Source: an uncultured Acidobacteriia bacterium (lineage in GTDB: Bacteria > Acidobacteriota > Terriglobia > Bryobacterales > Bryobacteraceae). Taken from it: 64,000 nt of DNA. Positions 9,074 to 25,600 of this stretch are shown here, in pieces. How positions within the stretch are numbered: position 1 is the first letter of the stretch; the number at the start of each line of letters is the position of its first letter. The notes beneath the pieces were generated by a model. It was not told the DNA's origin, did no database searches, and saw nothing but the letters and a program-made list of their open reading frames with translations. The stretch covers positions 346,739 to 410,738 of the forward strand of contig CAINNJ010000033.1 in NCBI GenBank assembly GCA_903851195.1, in the 5' to 3' direction. Position numbers and translations under genes: made by a program.

Positions 9074-9253
9074 ATAGTCAGGCCACGGCGGAAGACCTCG
9101 GCGGCTAATAAAAACGGCGCCGAGCCGAAGGCGGTTTCGGACCTCGGAAAAACACTGCGGAAGATCTCGGACGACTGCGTGGCCGCAGGCGGCAAACTGT
9201 TGAACCGGCGTGAACTGGAACGAGAGGTTGCGGAGCGCCGGGGATCCCGGTAG
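9074..9253 (+). CDS. VapB-like antitoxin with non-standard start codon
   Basis: A 59-codon frame (short, and without ATG/GTG/TTG at its start) runs from just after a TAG to 9253. Its C-terminal half reads SDLGKTLRKISDD, then AAGGKLLNRRELEREVAERR, a pattern typical of small antitoxins paired with PIN toxins. Its stop TAG shares a base with the GTG start of the PIN gene (TAGTG), the usual antitoxin/toxin coupling. The only start that keeps the basic N-terminus is ATA at 9074, six bases after a -10-like TAAAAT. ATA may be a real rare start, or a G-to-A loss of an ATG that would disable the antitoxin. It should bind and neutralise the downstream PIN protein and repress the operon. Confidence 0.6.
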   Translation: MVRPRRKTSAANKNGAEPKAVSDLGKTLRKISDDCVAAGGKLLNRRELEREVAERRGSR

Positions 9254-9819
9254 TGGTTGGCCCGATCCGGACGTTTCTCGACAGTGGTGTCCTGATCGCA
9301 GCATTCAAGGGCGCTCCCCAACTGCGGGAAGTGGCTCTGCAGGTTTTGGAAGATCCTCACCGGGTGTTCGTCACCAGCCCGTTCGTGCGGCTGGAAGTGC
9401 TGCTCAAGGCGATCTTCAACAAACAGGCGAACGAGAGGCGCTTCTATGAGCATTTCTTCGCGCGCGCCGAGTTCGCGTCCGATCTGATGGCGATCTTCGA
9501 TCTTGGTGAGAAAGAGGCGGCGAAAACAGGCGTTGGCTCGATGGACTCCCTGCATCTGGCGGCCGCACATCTTATGAATGCGGACGAGTTCCTGACTACC
9601 GAAGAGGCAAATACCGAAGGGGCAAAGAAGTCGATTCACCGGTCCCGGCTTGTGAAGGTCGTCTGCGTGGTTGTTGAACGCCAGCGATCCGCGAGCCAGA
9701 GAGGCGGCGGAGGAACTTCGCCAGGAATTCCTGAAATGAACGACATTCTCACGCCCGACCTCTCTGTTGCTCCTCATGGGCGACTTGGGGCGTTAGGACG
9801 AAGAGTGGCGCTCCAATGA
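9253..9819 (+). CDS. PIN-domain ribonuclease toxin (VapC-like)
   Basis: A 188-residue protein with a PIN nuclease fold. Asp9 (RTFLDSGVLI), the Glu in FVRLEVLLKA and the Asp in GSMDSLHLAAAHL give three of the acidic metal-binding positions, followed by a conserved EFLTTEE strand. VapC toxins cleave tRNA or rRNA. The GTG start overlaps the antitoxin stop. Two oddities: a 15-base in-frame tandem duplication at 9598-9627 repeats TEEAN as TEGAK, and the last 45 or so residues are rich in Arg, Gly, Ser and Pro and look like read-through past the normal domain end. A late frameshift or stop loss is therefore likely, and activity is uncertain. Confidence 0.75.
   Translation: MVGPIRTFLDSGVLIAAFKGAPQLREVALQVLEDPHRVFVTSPFVRLEVLLKAIFNKQANERRFYEHFFARAEFASDLMAIFDLGEKEAAKTGVGSMDSLHLAAAHLMNADEFLTTEEANTEGAKKSIHRSRLVKVVCVVVERQRSASQRGGGGTSPGIPEMNDILTPDLSVAPHGRLGALGRRVALQ
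9598..9627 (+). repeat. 15-base in-frame tandem duplication inside the PIN gene
   Basis: ACCGAAGAGGCAAAT (9598-9612) is followed at once by ACCGAAGGGGCAAAG (9613-9627), 13 of 15 bases identical. It adds five residues in the strand before the C-terminus of the PIN domain and looks like a replication-slippage product. Confidence 0.75.
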
Positions 9820-10036
9820 CGAATCGGACTTCGGCACGAAAAGCTTTCGCGGCCAAATCAATGCTTTCAGCAAAGGTTTCGCGGGACCACAATGTTTCGG
9901 AGCGAAATCCCGCGTAGCGCGATAGTCTGGACCGACTCGATCAGTCAGTTCGGCTATCCTACCCATTGAGGGAAGGCTCTTGCAAAGCCTGGACTGAAAT
10001 CCAAAAGCCTGCATCCTTGCTGCGGAGTTATTTCAA

Positions 10037-10234
10037 ATGACCGGGAAGAGCCTCACCACTGCCGTCACCGCCGCGCTCGAACAGCGTCTCGAGCAGGAGC
10101 ACCACCGGCAAAGCGAAAAGCGGCCGGCTCAGGAGATTCTCAAATACGCCGAACGCTTGGCCGCTGGCATGAAGCCCGGCAGCGATTCCTCTCGGCATGC
10201 CGATCTATACGGCGAAGACGGAATGCCCGCCTGA
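10037..10234 (+). CDS. Orphan VapB-family antitoxin, N-terminally eroded
   Basis: 65 residues from the ATG at 10037 (TGKSLTTAVTAALEQRL, then EILKYAERLAAG and the terminal LYGEDGMPA). This matches the transcription-factor-like VapB antitoxins encoded before PIN toxins, which normally begin 20-25 residues earlier with an IKN-type strand. The same frame is open back to 9998 and encodes NPKACILAAELFQ, clearly the missing family residues, but a TGA at 9995-9997 cuts it off before any start codon. A GGAG motif precedes the ATG at 10037, so a truncated product may still be made. No PIN gene follows. It is best read as a decaying relic of a toxin-antitoxin pair. Confidence 0.6.
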   Translation: MTGKSLTTAVTAALEQRLEQEHHRQSEKRPAQEILKYAERLAAGMKPGSDSSRHADLYGEDGMPA

Positions 10235-10248
10235 TTCTGGATGCCTAG

Positions 10249-10264
10249 GCACTGCTCGCAGTGC
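10249..10264 (+). terminator. Possible hairpin terminator after the orphan antitoxin
   Basis: GCACTG (10249-10254) and CAGTGC (10259-10264) form a perfect 6-bp stem with a CTCG loop, followed by TGGTTTTG. The T-tract is short, so termination is only possible. Confidence 0.35.
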
Positions 10265-10476
10265 TGGTTTTGCATAGGTTAGTCTTGCCATTACCATCGA
10301 AGCCGCCCGTGCTGCGCCTGTAGGAGATCCGTAAATTTCCGAGCAGCCACTCGCGCCGCAAACATGCATGATCACGAAGAGTAGCGGTAAAACAAACCCA
10401 TCAAATGCCGCGCTAAGAAACATGAAAATTTCCGCACGAACCCGAGAAGTCATTGAAAACAAACAAGCGACCTCGC

Positions 10477-10546
10477 CGGGAACCCAGGAAACGCGGCCTT
10501 TCCCAGGTTCCGAAAACCTCCGTCCTCCGGGTTTCCCGGGTTCCCG
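10477..10546. repeat. Large imperfect inverted repeat upstream of rplA
   Basis: CGGGAACCCAGGAAAC (10477-10492) and GTTTCCCGGGTTCCCG (10531-10546) are reverse complements with one mismatch over 16 bases. The 38-base centre holds a smaller hairpin (AGGTT at 10505-10509 with AACCT at 10514-10518). No T-tract follows. It could be a mobile palindromic repeat unit or a transcript-ending or cruciform structure. Confidence 0.6.
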
Positions 10547-10559
10547 CTGTGTCCCAATG

Positions 10560-10589
10560 TTGCGGACAGGTTTTCAATCGTGTTAGTAT
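10560..10589 (+). promoter_or_regulatory. Probable rplA promoter
   Basis: TTGCGG (10560-10565) and TAGTAT (10584-10589) with an 18-base spacer. This would start transcription near 10596, about 90 bases before rplA. The leader is long enough for an L1-binding autoregulatory structure, but I could not identify one with certainty. Confidence 0.45.
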
Positions 10590-10685
10590 CGACAAGTACC
10601 CGAAAGGGCTCAGTGGGAGGTGTGCGCGCCCCGGCAGCATTCTGCCGATTCTGGCTGACGCCGCCGCTTGCACCAATGAGGAGAC

Positions 10686-11405
10686 ATGGCAAGGAAACCA
10701 GGAAAAAAGTACCAGTCTGCGCTGAAGCAGGTCGAAGCGCGCGATTATTCACTCGAACAGGCAGTTCCTCTTCTCCAGAAGATCAAATTCGCCAAGTTCG
10801 ATGAAACCGTTGAGGTGCACATGCGCCTCGGCGTTGACCCGAAGCACGCCGACCAGATGGTCCGCGGCACCGTCGTCATGCCGAACGGGCTCGGCAAATC
10901 CAAAACAGTTCTCGTGATCGCCAGCGGCGACAAACTGCGTGAAGCGCAGGAAGCCGGAGCCGATTTCGTCGGCGGCGAAGACATGGTCAATAAGATCCAG
11001 TCGGAAGGCTGGGTTTCGTTCGACGCCGTCATCGCCACCCCGGACATGATGCGCTCGGTCGGTAAACTCGGTAAGGTTCTCGGCCCCCGCGGCCTGATGC
11101 CGAATCCGAAAACCGGCACCGTAACCGTCGATGTGGCGAAGGCCGTTCTCGAAGTCAAAGCCGGTAAAGTGGAATTCCGCGTCGATAAGACCGGCATCAT
11201 CCACGCGCCGGTCGGCAAAACCAGCTTCTCTCCCGCCAAGCTCGTCGAAAACGCGTCCAGCCTCATCACCGCCGTTCTGAAAGCCAAACCTTCGGCGGCA
11301 AAAGGCAAATATGTGAAGAGTGCCACTCTTTGCTCCACCATGGGCCCTGGCATTTCCATCGACGTGGCGGATCTGACGGCGAAAGAAGTGGCGGCCAACG
11401 CCTGA
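10686..11405 (+). CDS. rplA: 50S ribosomal protein L1
   Basis: A 239-residue L1, slightly longer than the usual 225-235. Recognisable L1 blocks include [60 protein letters not shown] and [20 protein letters not shown]1 binds 23S rRNA at the L1 stalk, moves deacylated tRNA out of the E site and often represses its own mRNA. AGGAG just before the ATG supports the start. It heads the rplA-rplJ-rplL-rpoB-rpoC cluster. Unusually, rplK is not directly upstream. Confidence 0.97.
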   Translation: MARKPGKKYQSALKQVEARDYSLEQAVPLLQKIKFAKFDETVEVHMRLGVDPKHADQMVRGTVVMPNGLGKSKTVLVIASGDKLREAQEAGADFVGGEDMVNKIQSEGWVSFDAVIATPDMMRSVGKLGKVLGPRGLMPNPKTGTVTVDVAKAVLEVKAGKVEFRVDKTGIIHAPVGKTSFSPAKLVENASSLITAVLKAKPSAAKGKYVKSATLCSTMGPGISIDVADLTAKEVAANA

Positions 11406-11429
11406 TAGCCCTCGCGGCGGGAGTCTGAA

Positions 11430-11957
11430 ATGAAAAACAGGGAAGATAAGAAAAAAGATTTTGCGGAGCTGCGCAAGGCTCTCGAAGCTGCCAACAACGT
11501 CTTCGTGACCGGCTTTGAGAAGATGACCGTCGACCAGGACTACAATCTCCGGAAAACGGTTCGCGGCGCGGGCGGCAACTACAAGGTCGTCAAGAACAAC
11601 ATTGCGGAAATCGCTTCCGAAGGCCTCTCCTCGAACGATGTGCTGAAAGGCCTTCGGGGAATGACCTCGCTCGCTTACACGTCGGGCGATCCCGTGGCGC
11701 TCGCCAAAGCGCTCACGGCGTACGCGAAAACCAATCCCGCGTTCACTTTCAAGGCCGGCCTCGTGGAAGGGCGTGCGATCGATATCAAAGCGATCAACGA
11801 CCTGGCCAACATGCCGCCCAAGGAAGAGATCTTCGCCAAACTGCTCTACCTCATCAATGCCCCGGCCCAGCGGCTCGTTACGGCGCTCGGTGCGGTGGGA
11901 CGCAATCTGGCGGTGGTCGTCGATCAGGGCGTCAAGGAAGAAAAGTTCAAGGCATAA
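11430..11957 (+). CDS. rplJ: 50S ribosomal protein L10
   Basis: A 175-residue L10, the base of the ribosomal stalk that carries the L7/L12 dimers. The N-terminal rRNA-binding domain ([43 protein letters not shown]) and the C-terminal helix for L12 binding ([20 protein letters not shown]) are intact. A GGGAG site precedes the ATG. Only 24 bases separate it from rplA, too few for the long L10-leader structure found at this place in many bacteria. Any autogenous control would have to act elsewhere, for example on the 164-base gap before rplL. Confidence 0.97.
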   Translation: MKNREDKKKDFAELRKALEAANNVFVTGFEKMTVDQDYNLRKTVRGAGGNYKVVKNNIAEIASEGLSSNDVLKGLRGMTSLAYTSGDPVALAKALTAYAKTNPAFTFKAGLVEGRAIDIKAINDLANMPPKEEIFAKLLYLINAPAQRLVTALGAVGRNLAVVVDQGVKEEKFKA

Positions 11958-12121
11958 GCAGTTTCTGGCGCACCCCTTCCTGATTTCTAAGGGAACGGAT
12001 CGGTGCAGGCGGTATACCGAGAGCGTCTTCCTTGCCGGAGCCGCTCGCAAGTTAAAGAACAATGGCCCCGTGCTCTGCATGTGGCGGAACCAAACGATTT
12101 TCAAGAGGAGTTTCTAAGATC

Positions 12122-12502
12122 ATGGCGGACATCAACGCAATTGCGGAACAGATTCAGGGCTTGACGCTGCTTGAAGCATCGCAGCTCGTAAAGTTGCTCG
12201 AGGAAAAGCTCGGCGTCTCGGCGGCGGCGGCGGCTCCGGTCGCGGCGGCTGGCGGCGGGGCAGCGGCAGCGGCTCCGGTCGTCGAAGAGAAGACTGAATT
12301 CACGGTCGTTCTCGTCGCCGCCGGCGCCAACAAGATCAACGTGATCAAAGCGGTTCGCGAAGTCACCAGCCTCGGCCTGAAAGAAGCGAAGGACCTGGTG
12401 GACGGCGCGCCGAAGCCGGTCAAGGAAGGCGTCAGCAAAGATGAAGCTGCTGCCATCCAGAAGAAGTTCGTCGACGCGGGCGCGACTGTCGAACTGAAGT
12501 AG
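12122..12502 (+). CDS. rplL: 50S ribosomal protein L7/L12
   Basis: A 126-residue L7/L12. The ATG at 12122 starts [22 protein letters not shown], the dimerising N-terminal domain; the longer open frame upstream is not family-like. A flexible Ala/Gly-rich hinge follows (residues about 35-55), then the C-terminal factor-binding domain ([33 protein letters not shown] block and the terminal ATVELK). Multiple copies bind L10 and recruit elongation factors. The AGAGGAG site lies about 12 bases upstream. The 164 bases after rplJ hold no gene. An independent transcript for high L12 dosage is possible but no strong promoter is evident. Confidence 0.97.
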   Translation: MADINAIAEQIQGLTLLEASQLVKLLEEKLGVSAAAAAPVAAAGGGAAAAAPVVEEKTEFTVVLVAAGANKINVIKAVREVTSLGLKEAKDLVDGAPKPVKEGVSKDEAAAIQKKFVDAGATVELK

Positions 12503-12646
12503 GCAATCGGCTGGGTGCCCGGTTCTCCGGCTACCACGCTGGTTTCATTTGGGGCTCATTCTATGGCGGTCTCGGCGGGCGCTTCGGCGCACGACGCCGT
12601 GACCGCCGTTGGTCTTTGCGTATTTGTCGTTCGGAATGTTGACGGG

Positions 12647-12676
12647 TTGACCCCCGGCGTGCTACCGTCGTATTTT
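12647..12676 (+). promoter_or_regulatory. rpoB: Probable rpoBC promoter
   Basis: TTGACC (12647-12652) and TATTTT (12671-12676) are 18 bases apart, close to the sigma-70 consensus. A second TTGACG lies at 12639-12644. Transcription would start near 12683, leaving an untranslated leader of roughly 465 bases before rpoB. Confidence 0.5.
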
Positions 12677-12795
12677 GGCGTTGGTTTCGACGGGAGTTAG
12701 TCCCGGATTGGTGACGGTGGCGCTGGAAACCCTGGCAGTCAAATTGCAAGCCGACCAGACCGACGCGCGGGGCCAGTCTGTGCCTCCGCGCGTAA

Positions 12796-12821
12796 GCTAT
12801 TCGTGTAATTCCACGAATAGC
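12796..12821 (+). other. Perfect hairpin in the rpoB leader
   Basis: GCTATTCGTG (12796-12805) and CACGAATAGC (12812-12821) form a 10-bp uninterrupted stem with a 6-base loop. No T-tract follows, so it is not a simple terminator. Its position in the rpoBC leader suggests an RNA control element or a protein-binding palindrome. Confidence 0.65.
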
Positions 12822-13148
12822 ACCCTATCTCCACAACATCGGCAAGGTCCGCAGAGAACCATAGTCCCTGCCTGCCGTCGCATTCTCTCCGAGTCCCGGT
12901 GCCCCCACGAACCGGTTCGGGCTTGCCGGAGTCGTTACCGCCGGGTCGCTCCGGATATCGGAAGGCCGGGTTGTTTTAAACTCCGGACTCGTCCGGGCTC
13001 GCTTTCCGCCCGGTTCTCTCACAACAAAGTGGCATGTTCAACCGTCGCTCGTCAATCGTTTTATACGGGCTTCATCTGCGTCATTTGATTTTTTACCGGC
13101 CCCGGCGTTCCAAGCGCCGCGGTCCGATTACGGAGTTCTTGAATTCTT

Positions 13149-17477
<4,329 letters not shown>

Positions 17478-17554
17478 CAGCGTATTGAATCGGGAGGGGC
17501 GGGCCGTCTGGCCCGTCCGCCCATGTTTTTGGTTTTGAAAATTCTGGAGCTAAA

Positions 17555-21754
<4,200 letters not shown>

Positions 21755-21779
21755 GTCAACTCAGCAATTTGAGCAAAAG

Positions 21780-21814
21780 AGCCGGGCTGCCCGTAAGGGT
21801 AAGCCCGGCTTTTT
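21780..21814 (+). terminator. Intrinsic terminator of the rplA-rpoC cluster
   Basis: AGCCGGGCT (21780-21788) pairs perfectly with AGCCCGGCT (21802-21810). An inner CCC/GGG stem sits in the loop, and a TTTTT run follows at 21810-21814. This is a textbook Rho-independent terminator. Its T-tract abuts the promoter region of the next toxin-antitoxin pair. Confidence 0.9.
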
Positions 21815-21832
21815 GCGTGCTTCCGGTTCGTG

Positions 21833-21838
21833 TAATGT
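21833..21838 (+). promoter_or_regulatory. -10 element of the second antitoxin-toxin pair
   Basis: TAATGT ends seven bases before the ATG at 21846, so the transcript would begin at or next to the start codon (leaderless). No good -35 hexamer is visible because that space is taken by the rpoC terminator. Confidence 0.4.
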
Positions 21839-21845
21839 ATTGGAT

Positions 21846-22103
21846 ATGAGGACCGCTCACATTCACCTGGAGGATTGGGCCTGGACGGCATTGGAGGCGG
21901 CCGCGAACAAGGATGGTGTCGGCGTGGCGGATCTCATCCTTTCGGCGATCCAGGAGAAGTACCTTCAGGCTGCCGATCAGCGTGTGGAAGCGTTTCGTAC
22001 ATGGCAGCCTCCCTGGCGGGATCGGGAAGATATCGGAGACTCTGTTGCCTACGTAAGCCAACTGCGGCAAGACAGTCGGCTTGACCGTTTTTATCCTGAA
22101 TGA
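21846..22103 (+). CDS. Antitoxin of a VapBC pair (ribbon-helix-helix type likely)
   Basis: An 85-residue protein beginning MRTAHIHLEDWAWTALEAAA. The first 45 residues (a beta strand, then two helices: VGVADLILSAIQEKYLQAA) suggest a ribbon-helix-helix DNA-binding domain, and the C-terminal RTWQPPWRDREDIGDSV region would bind the toxin. The frame is open 33 bases further upstream, but the ATG at 21846 fits the fold and the promoter. Its stop overlaps the toxin start in ATGA. It should neutralise the PIN toxin and repress the pair. Confidence 0.75.
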   Translation: MRTAHIHLEDWAWTALEAAANKDGVGVADLILSAIQEKYLQAADQRVEAFRTWQPPWRDREDIGDSVAYVSQLRQDSRLDRFYPE

Positions 22104-22504
22104 CCGGAGTCATACTGGATTCGGATGTTCTGATCGAACTCCTCCGCGGCCGGAATCCTGCAATTTCGTCCCGGTTTGAAACTCTTCTCAGCCTTGGCGA
22201 TGGATTTCCAATCTGCTACAGCGCGGTCAGCGTCTCCGAAATCCGCCATGGACAGAGAGAGAACGAAGTCGAATCCGTCGAGAGCCTCTTCTCATTGATG
22301 AAGTGCCTTCCTGTTCAGTGCGGGATCGCCGATGAAGCCGGGATCATACTTCGTCGCTTCAGAAAGAGCCACGCAATCGGCCTTGGCGACGCGCTGATTG
22401 CCGCGACAGCTCTTCACCATGGCGTCGTCCTCTGGACCCGGAACCGTAAACACTATCCGGACTCGCGTCTGGCGTTCTTCGACGATCTGAAAACACCTGC
22501 GTAA
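22100..22504 (+). CDS. VapC-family PIN-domain toxin
   Basis: A 134-residue PIN ribonuclease. The acidic residues are all present: Asp7 and Asp9 in VILDSDVLIELLRG, Glu in SVSEIRHGQ, and Asp in GLGDALIAATAL, followed by VVLWTRNRKHY. Length is normal for VapC, which cleaves tRNA or the ribosomal sarcin-ricin loop. It overlaps its antitoxin by four bases (ATGA). It lies between the rpoC terminator and TonB receptor 2. Confidence 0.9.
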   Translation: MTGVILDSDVLIELLRGRNPAISSRFETLLSLGDGFPICYSAVSVSEIRHGQRENEVESVESLFSLMKCLPVQCGIADEAGIILRRFRKSHAIGLGDALIAATALHHGVVLWTRNRKHYPDSRLAFFDDLKTPA

Positions 22505-22526
22505 GCATCGGCAGAGACGGAAACGA

Positions 22527-22556
22527 TTGGACGTTGCGCCTCAAAAGCGATAGAAT
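22527..22556 (+). promoter_or_regulatory. Possible promoter of TonB receptor 2
   Basis: TTGGAC (22527-22532) and TAGAAT (22551-22556), spacer 18 bases, followed by AAGGGG about eight bases before the ATG at 22605. Confidence 0.4.
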
Positions 22557-22604
22557 CCCTCACAAGAGAGCTGGTTCTTCGCTCAGAGTCAAAGGGGAAA
22601 TAAG

Positions 22605-25600
22605 ATGCGTCATCGACACGTGTGCCCGTCCGCGGCACGGATCATACTGCGGCTGGTTCTCGCGCTCTCTGCCTGCGGCGCCGTCTACGGCCAGGGCTTC
22701 GGCACCATCGTCGGCACCGTCACCGATCCCTCCGGAGCCATCATCCCCGGCGCCAAAATCAATGTCTCCGACGAGGCCACCTCTGCCTCGCGCGAAACCA
22801 AAACCAACGATCAGGGCTATTACGTCGTCCCCTCCCTCCGTCCTTCCAACTACACCGTCACCGTCGAGGCCGCCGGCTTCGCGCCCTCCATCCGCAAAGG
22901 CATCCTGCTGCAGGCCGACGAGACCGCGACTGTCAACCAGACCGTCTCGGTCCAGCAGTCCACTCAGGCGGTCGAGATCAGTGCTCAGGCCGCGCAGGTG
23001 AACACCTCAACGGCCACCGTCAGCGATGTCGTCGACCAACGCCGCGTTGTCGATCTCCCCCTCAACGGACGCAACGCCGCGTCTCTCCTCCTCGTCGTCG
23101 CCGGAGCCACACCGGCGCCCGGCAACGATGTCGATCAGGGCAACACCAAGACCTTCCCCGCCACCGTCACCGTCTCCACCAACGGATCCCGCCAGAATCA
23201 GGTCAGCTTTCGCCTGGACGGCTCCAACAACAACGACCTCTACACCAACTCCAACCAGCCCTTTCCTTTCCCCGACGCTCTCCAGGAGTTCAGCGTCCAG
23301 ACTTCCAACTACTCCGCGCGCTACGGCGGTAATGCCGGCGGTGTCGTCAACGTCGTTACGCGCTCCGGCTCCAACGAACTGCACGGCAGCCTGCTCGAAT
23401 TCAACCGCAACGCGGTTTTCAACGCCCGCAACTTCTTCGCCGCCAAACGCGACCAGCTGAAGCGCAATCAGTACGGTGGCACCGTCGGCGGTCCCATCAA
23501 AATCCCGCATGTCTACGACGGCTCCAATAAGGATTTCTTCTTCTTCGGGTATCAGGGCACGAAGATCCGCAACATCGGCGGCACCTCCAGCGCCTATGCG
23601 CCTCTCGCTTCGAACCTGACCGGCGATTTCTCCAACGTCCTCAGCGCCACCGACCCCGCTAATCCCTTCGGCAAGGCCACCCAGGTCGTCGACCCGGTCA
23701 CCAACCTGCAGTTCCCCGGCAACAAAATCCCGCTCACCCGGCTCGATCCCGCCGCGCTGGCTTTCACGAAATACATCCCCGTCTCCCCGTCCGTCAATGG
23801 CAAATACTTCTACTCCGTGCCGCTCGCGCAGGACTTCAACGAATACCTCGTCCGCGGCGACCACAGCTTCTCCGAAAAAGACCGGCTGTCCGTCCGCTAC
23901 TTCAACGACAAGTTCCACAACACGGGCTTCCTCGATAAGACCAACTACCTGAGCAATTCGAACTACTCGACCATCATTTCTCAGAACGCCCTCATCAGTG
24001 AGACCCACATCGTCAGCCCCAACGCGCTGAACGAATTCCGCGCCAGCTTCTCGCGTGAAACGTCCAATCGCGGCCCGGCCCCCGGCAGCCTCAGCCTCGC
24101 CGACCTCGGCGTGAAACTCTACCAGCCTGGCGGCCTCAAGACCCTCGAAGGCATCAACGTCTCCGGCTTCTTCAACCCCAGCCAGACCGACCCCGCCGAC
24201 TTCATCCGCAACCAGTACAACCTCAGTGACGATTTCAGCTGGGTCCGCGGCAAACACAGCATCTCCTTCGGCGCCAGCGCCGTGCGCGGCCAGGTGCTGC
24301 TCCGCAATCAGTTCCGCACCTCGGGCTCCTACAGCTTCACCGCCGATGTCACCAACGACGCCCTCGCCAGCTATGTGCTCGGCTACGTCCGCACCTTCAC
24401 ACAGGGCTTCGGCGAGTTCAAGGACAACCGCATCACCTCGTATAGCCTGTACGTGCAGGACGATTACCACGTCTCGAAGAGCCTTACCCTGAACCTCGGC
24501 TTGCGCTATGACCCCCTGTTCCCCTGGCAGGAAACCAAGAAGCGCATCGAGCAGTTCAGCGTCAGCGACTATTACGCGAACGTGCACTCCTCCGTCTACA
24601 CCAATGCCCCGGCCGGCCTGCTCTTCCCCGGCGACACCGGTGTTCCCGAGTGGGGCACCAAAGGCAGTTACAAGAACTTCGCGCCCCGCGCGGGCTTTGC
24701 GTACGCGATCGGCAATGACGGCAAGACCAGCATCCGCGGCGGTGGCGGCGTCTTCCATGACGCCCTGCAGGACGGCATCTTCAACAACCGCTTCGTGGAT
24801 GTCACGCCGTTCAGCCCCCAGTTCAGCCTCACGCAGCCCGTGGGGACCTTTTCGAATCCTTACCAGGGCCTCGTGAACCCTTACCCCTCACCGTTCCCGC
24901 CGCCGAAGGATTCGCCGTTCCCCGGCCCGGTCCTGGTCATCACCTATGACCCGGCCAACAACCATCGCGAACTCACTCCCGTCAGCTACAACTGGAATCT
25001 TGTCGTCGAGCGCCAGCTAGCCGGCGACTGGATCCTGCGCGTCGCCTACGTCGGTTCCCACGCCAGCCACTTACTCGAATCGCTCGAACTGAACCCGGCT
25101 GTCTACACCGCCGGCAGCAAGCTCTCCACGGACCAGCGCCGCGCCTTCCAGCCCTACGGCTCCATCTCGCAGGCGTCGCAGGACATCAACTCCTCCTACA
25201 ACTCGCTGCAGCTAACTGCCCAGAAGCGCTTCTCCCACGGCTTCTCCGTGCTCGCGAACTACACCTGGTCGAAATCGATCGACGACCTGCCCTACAACCA
25301 GGGCATCACCGGCGTCGCCGCCGGCAGCAACTCGCCCGTCCCGTGGAACTTCCCCGGCCGGCACCAGTATGACCGCGGCCCCTCGGAATTCGATCACACG
25401 CACCGCTTTGTTACCTCCTACCTTTACGCGCTGCCCGGGCTGAAAGGCTCCCACCGCGTTCTCCGGACCGTTGCCGGGGGCTGGCAGCTGAACGGGATTC
25501 TCACCTTCCAGACCGGCGGCCCTCTCACAATTCTCGCCGGCAAAGACCAGTCGCAGACCGGCATCGGCTCGGACCGCGCCAGCTATCTGGGTGGCGACAT

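Larger units (their letters stand above)
10235..10685. other. Gene-poor stretch before rplA
   Basis: About 450 bases without a convincing gene. Small open frames on both strands have no family-like sequence. It contains a hairpin at its left end, a large inverted repeat at 10477-10546, and the probable rplA promoter at 10560-10589, followed by a leader of about 90 bases with the AGGAG site just before rplA. rplK, the usual upstream neighbour of rplA, is absent. Confidence 0.6.
12503..13148 (+). other. Long gene-free leader between rplL and rpoB
   Basis: 646 bases with no credible gene. The stretch contains a promoter-like pair at 12647-12676, a perfect 10-bp hairpin at 12796-12821, a short GC-rich palindrome (CCGGAC/GTCCGG, 12983-12996) and a small hairpin (CGGCG/CGCCG, 13103-13119) shortly before rpoB. 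Together they imply that rpoBC can be transcribed from its own promoter with a structured leader of about 470 bases. Confidence 0.65.

Noticed and set aside
11406..11429. L10-leader riboregulator between rplA and rplJ
   Set aside because: Only 24 bases separate the genes, too short for the known structure.
12503..13148. Possible tRNA or small gene in the rplL-rpoB gap
   Set aside because: No cloverleaf with a TTCGA-type arm and acceptor stem could be built, and the open frames in the gap are not protein-like.
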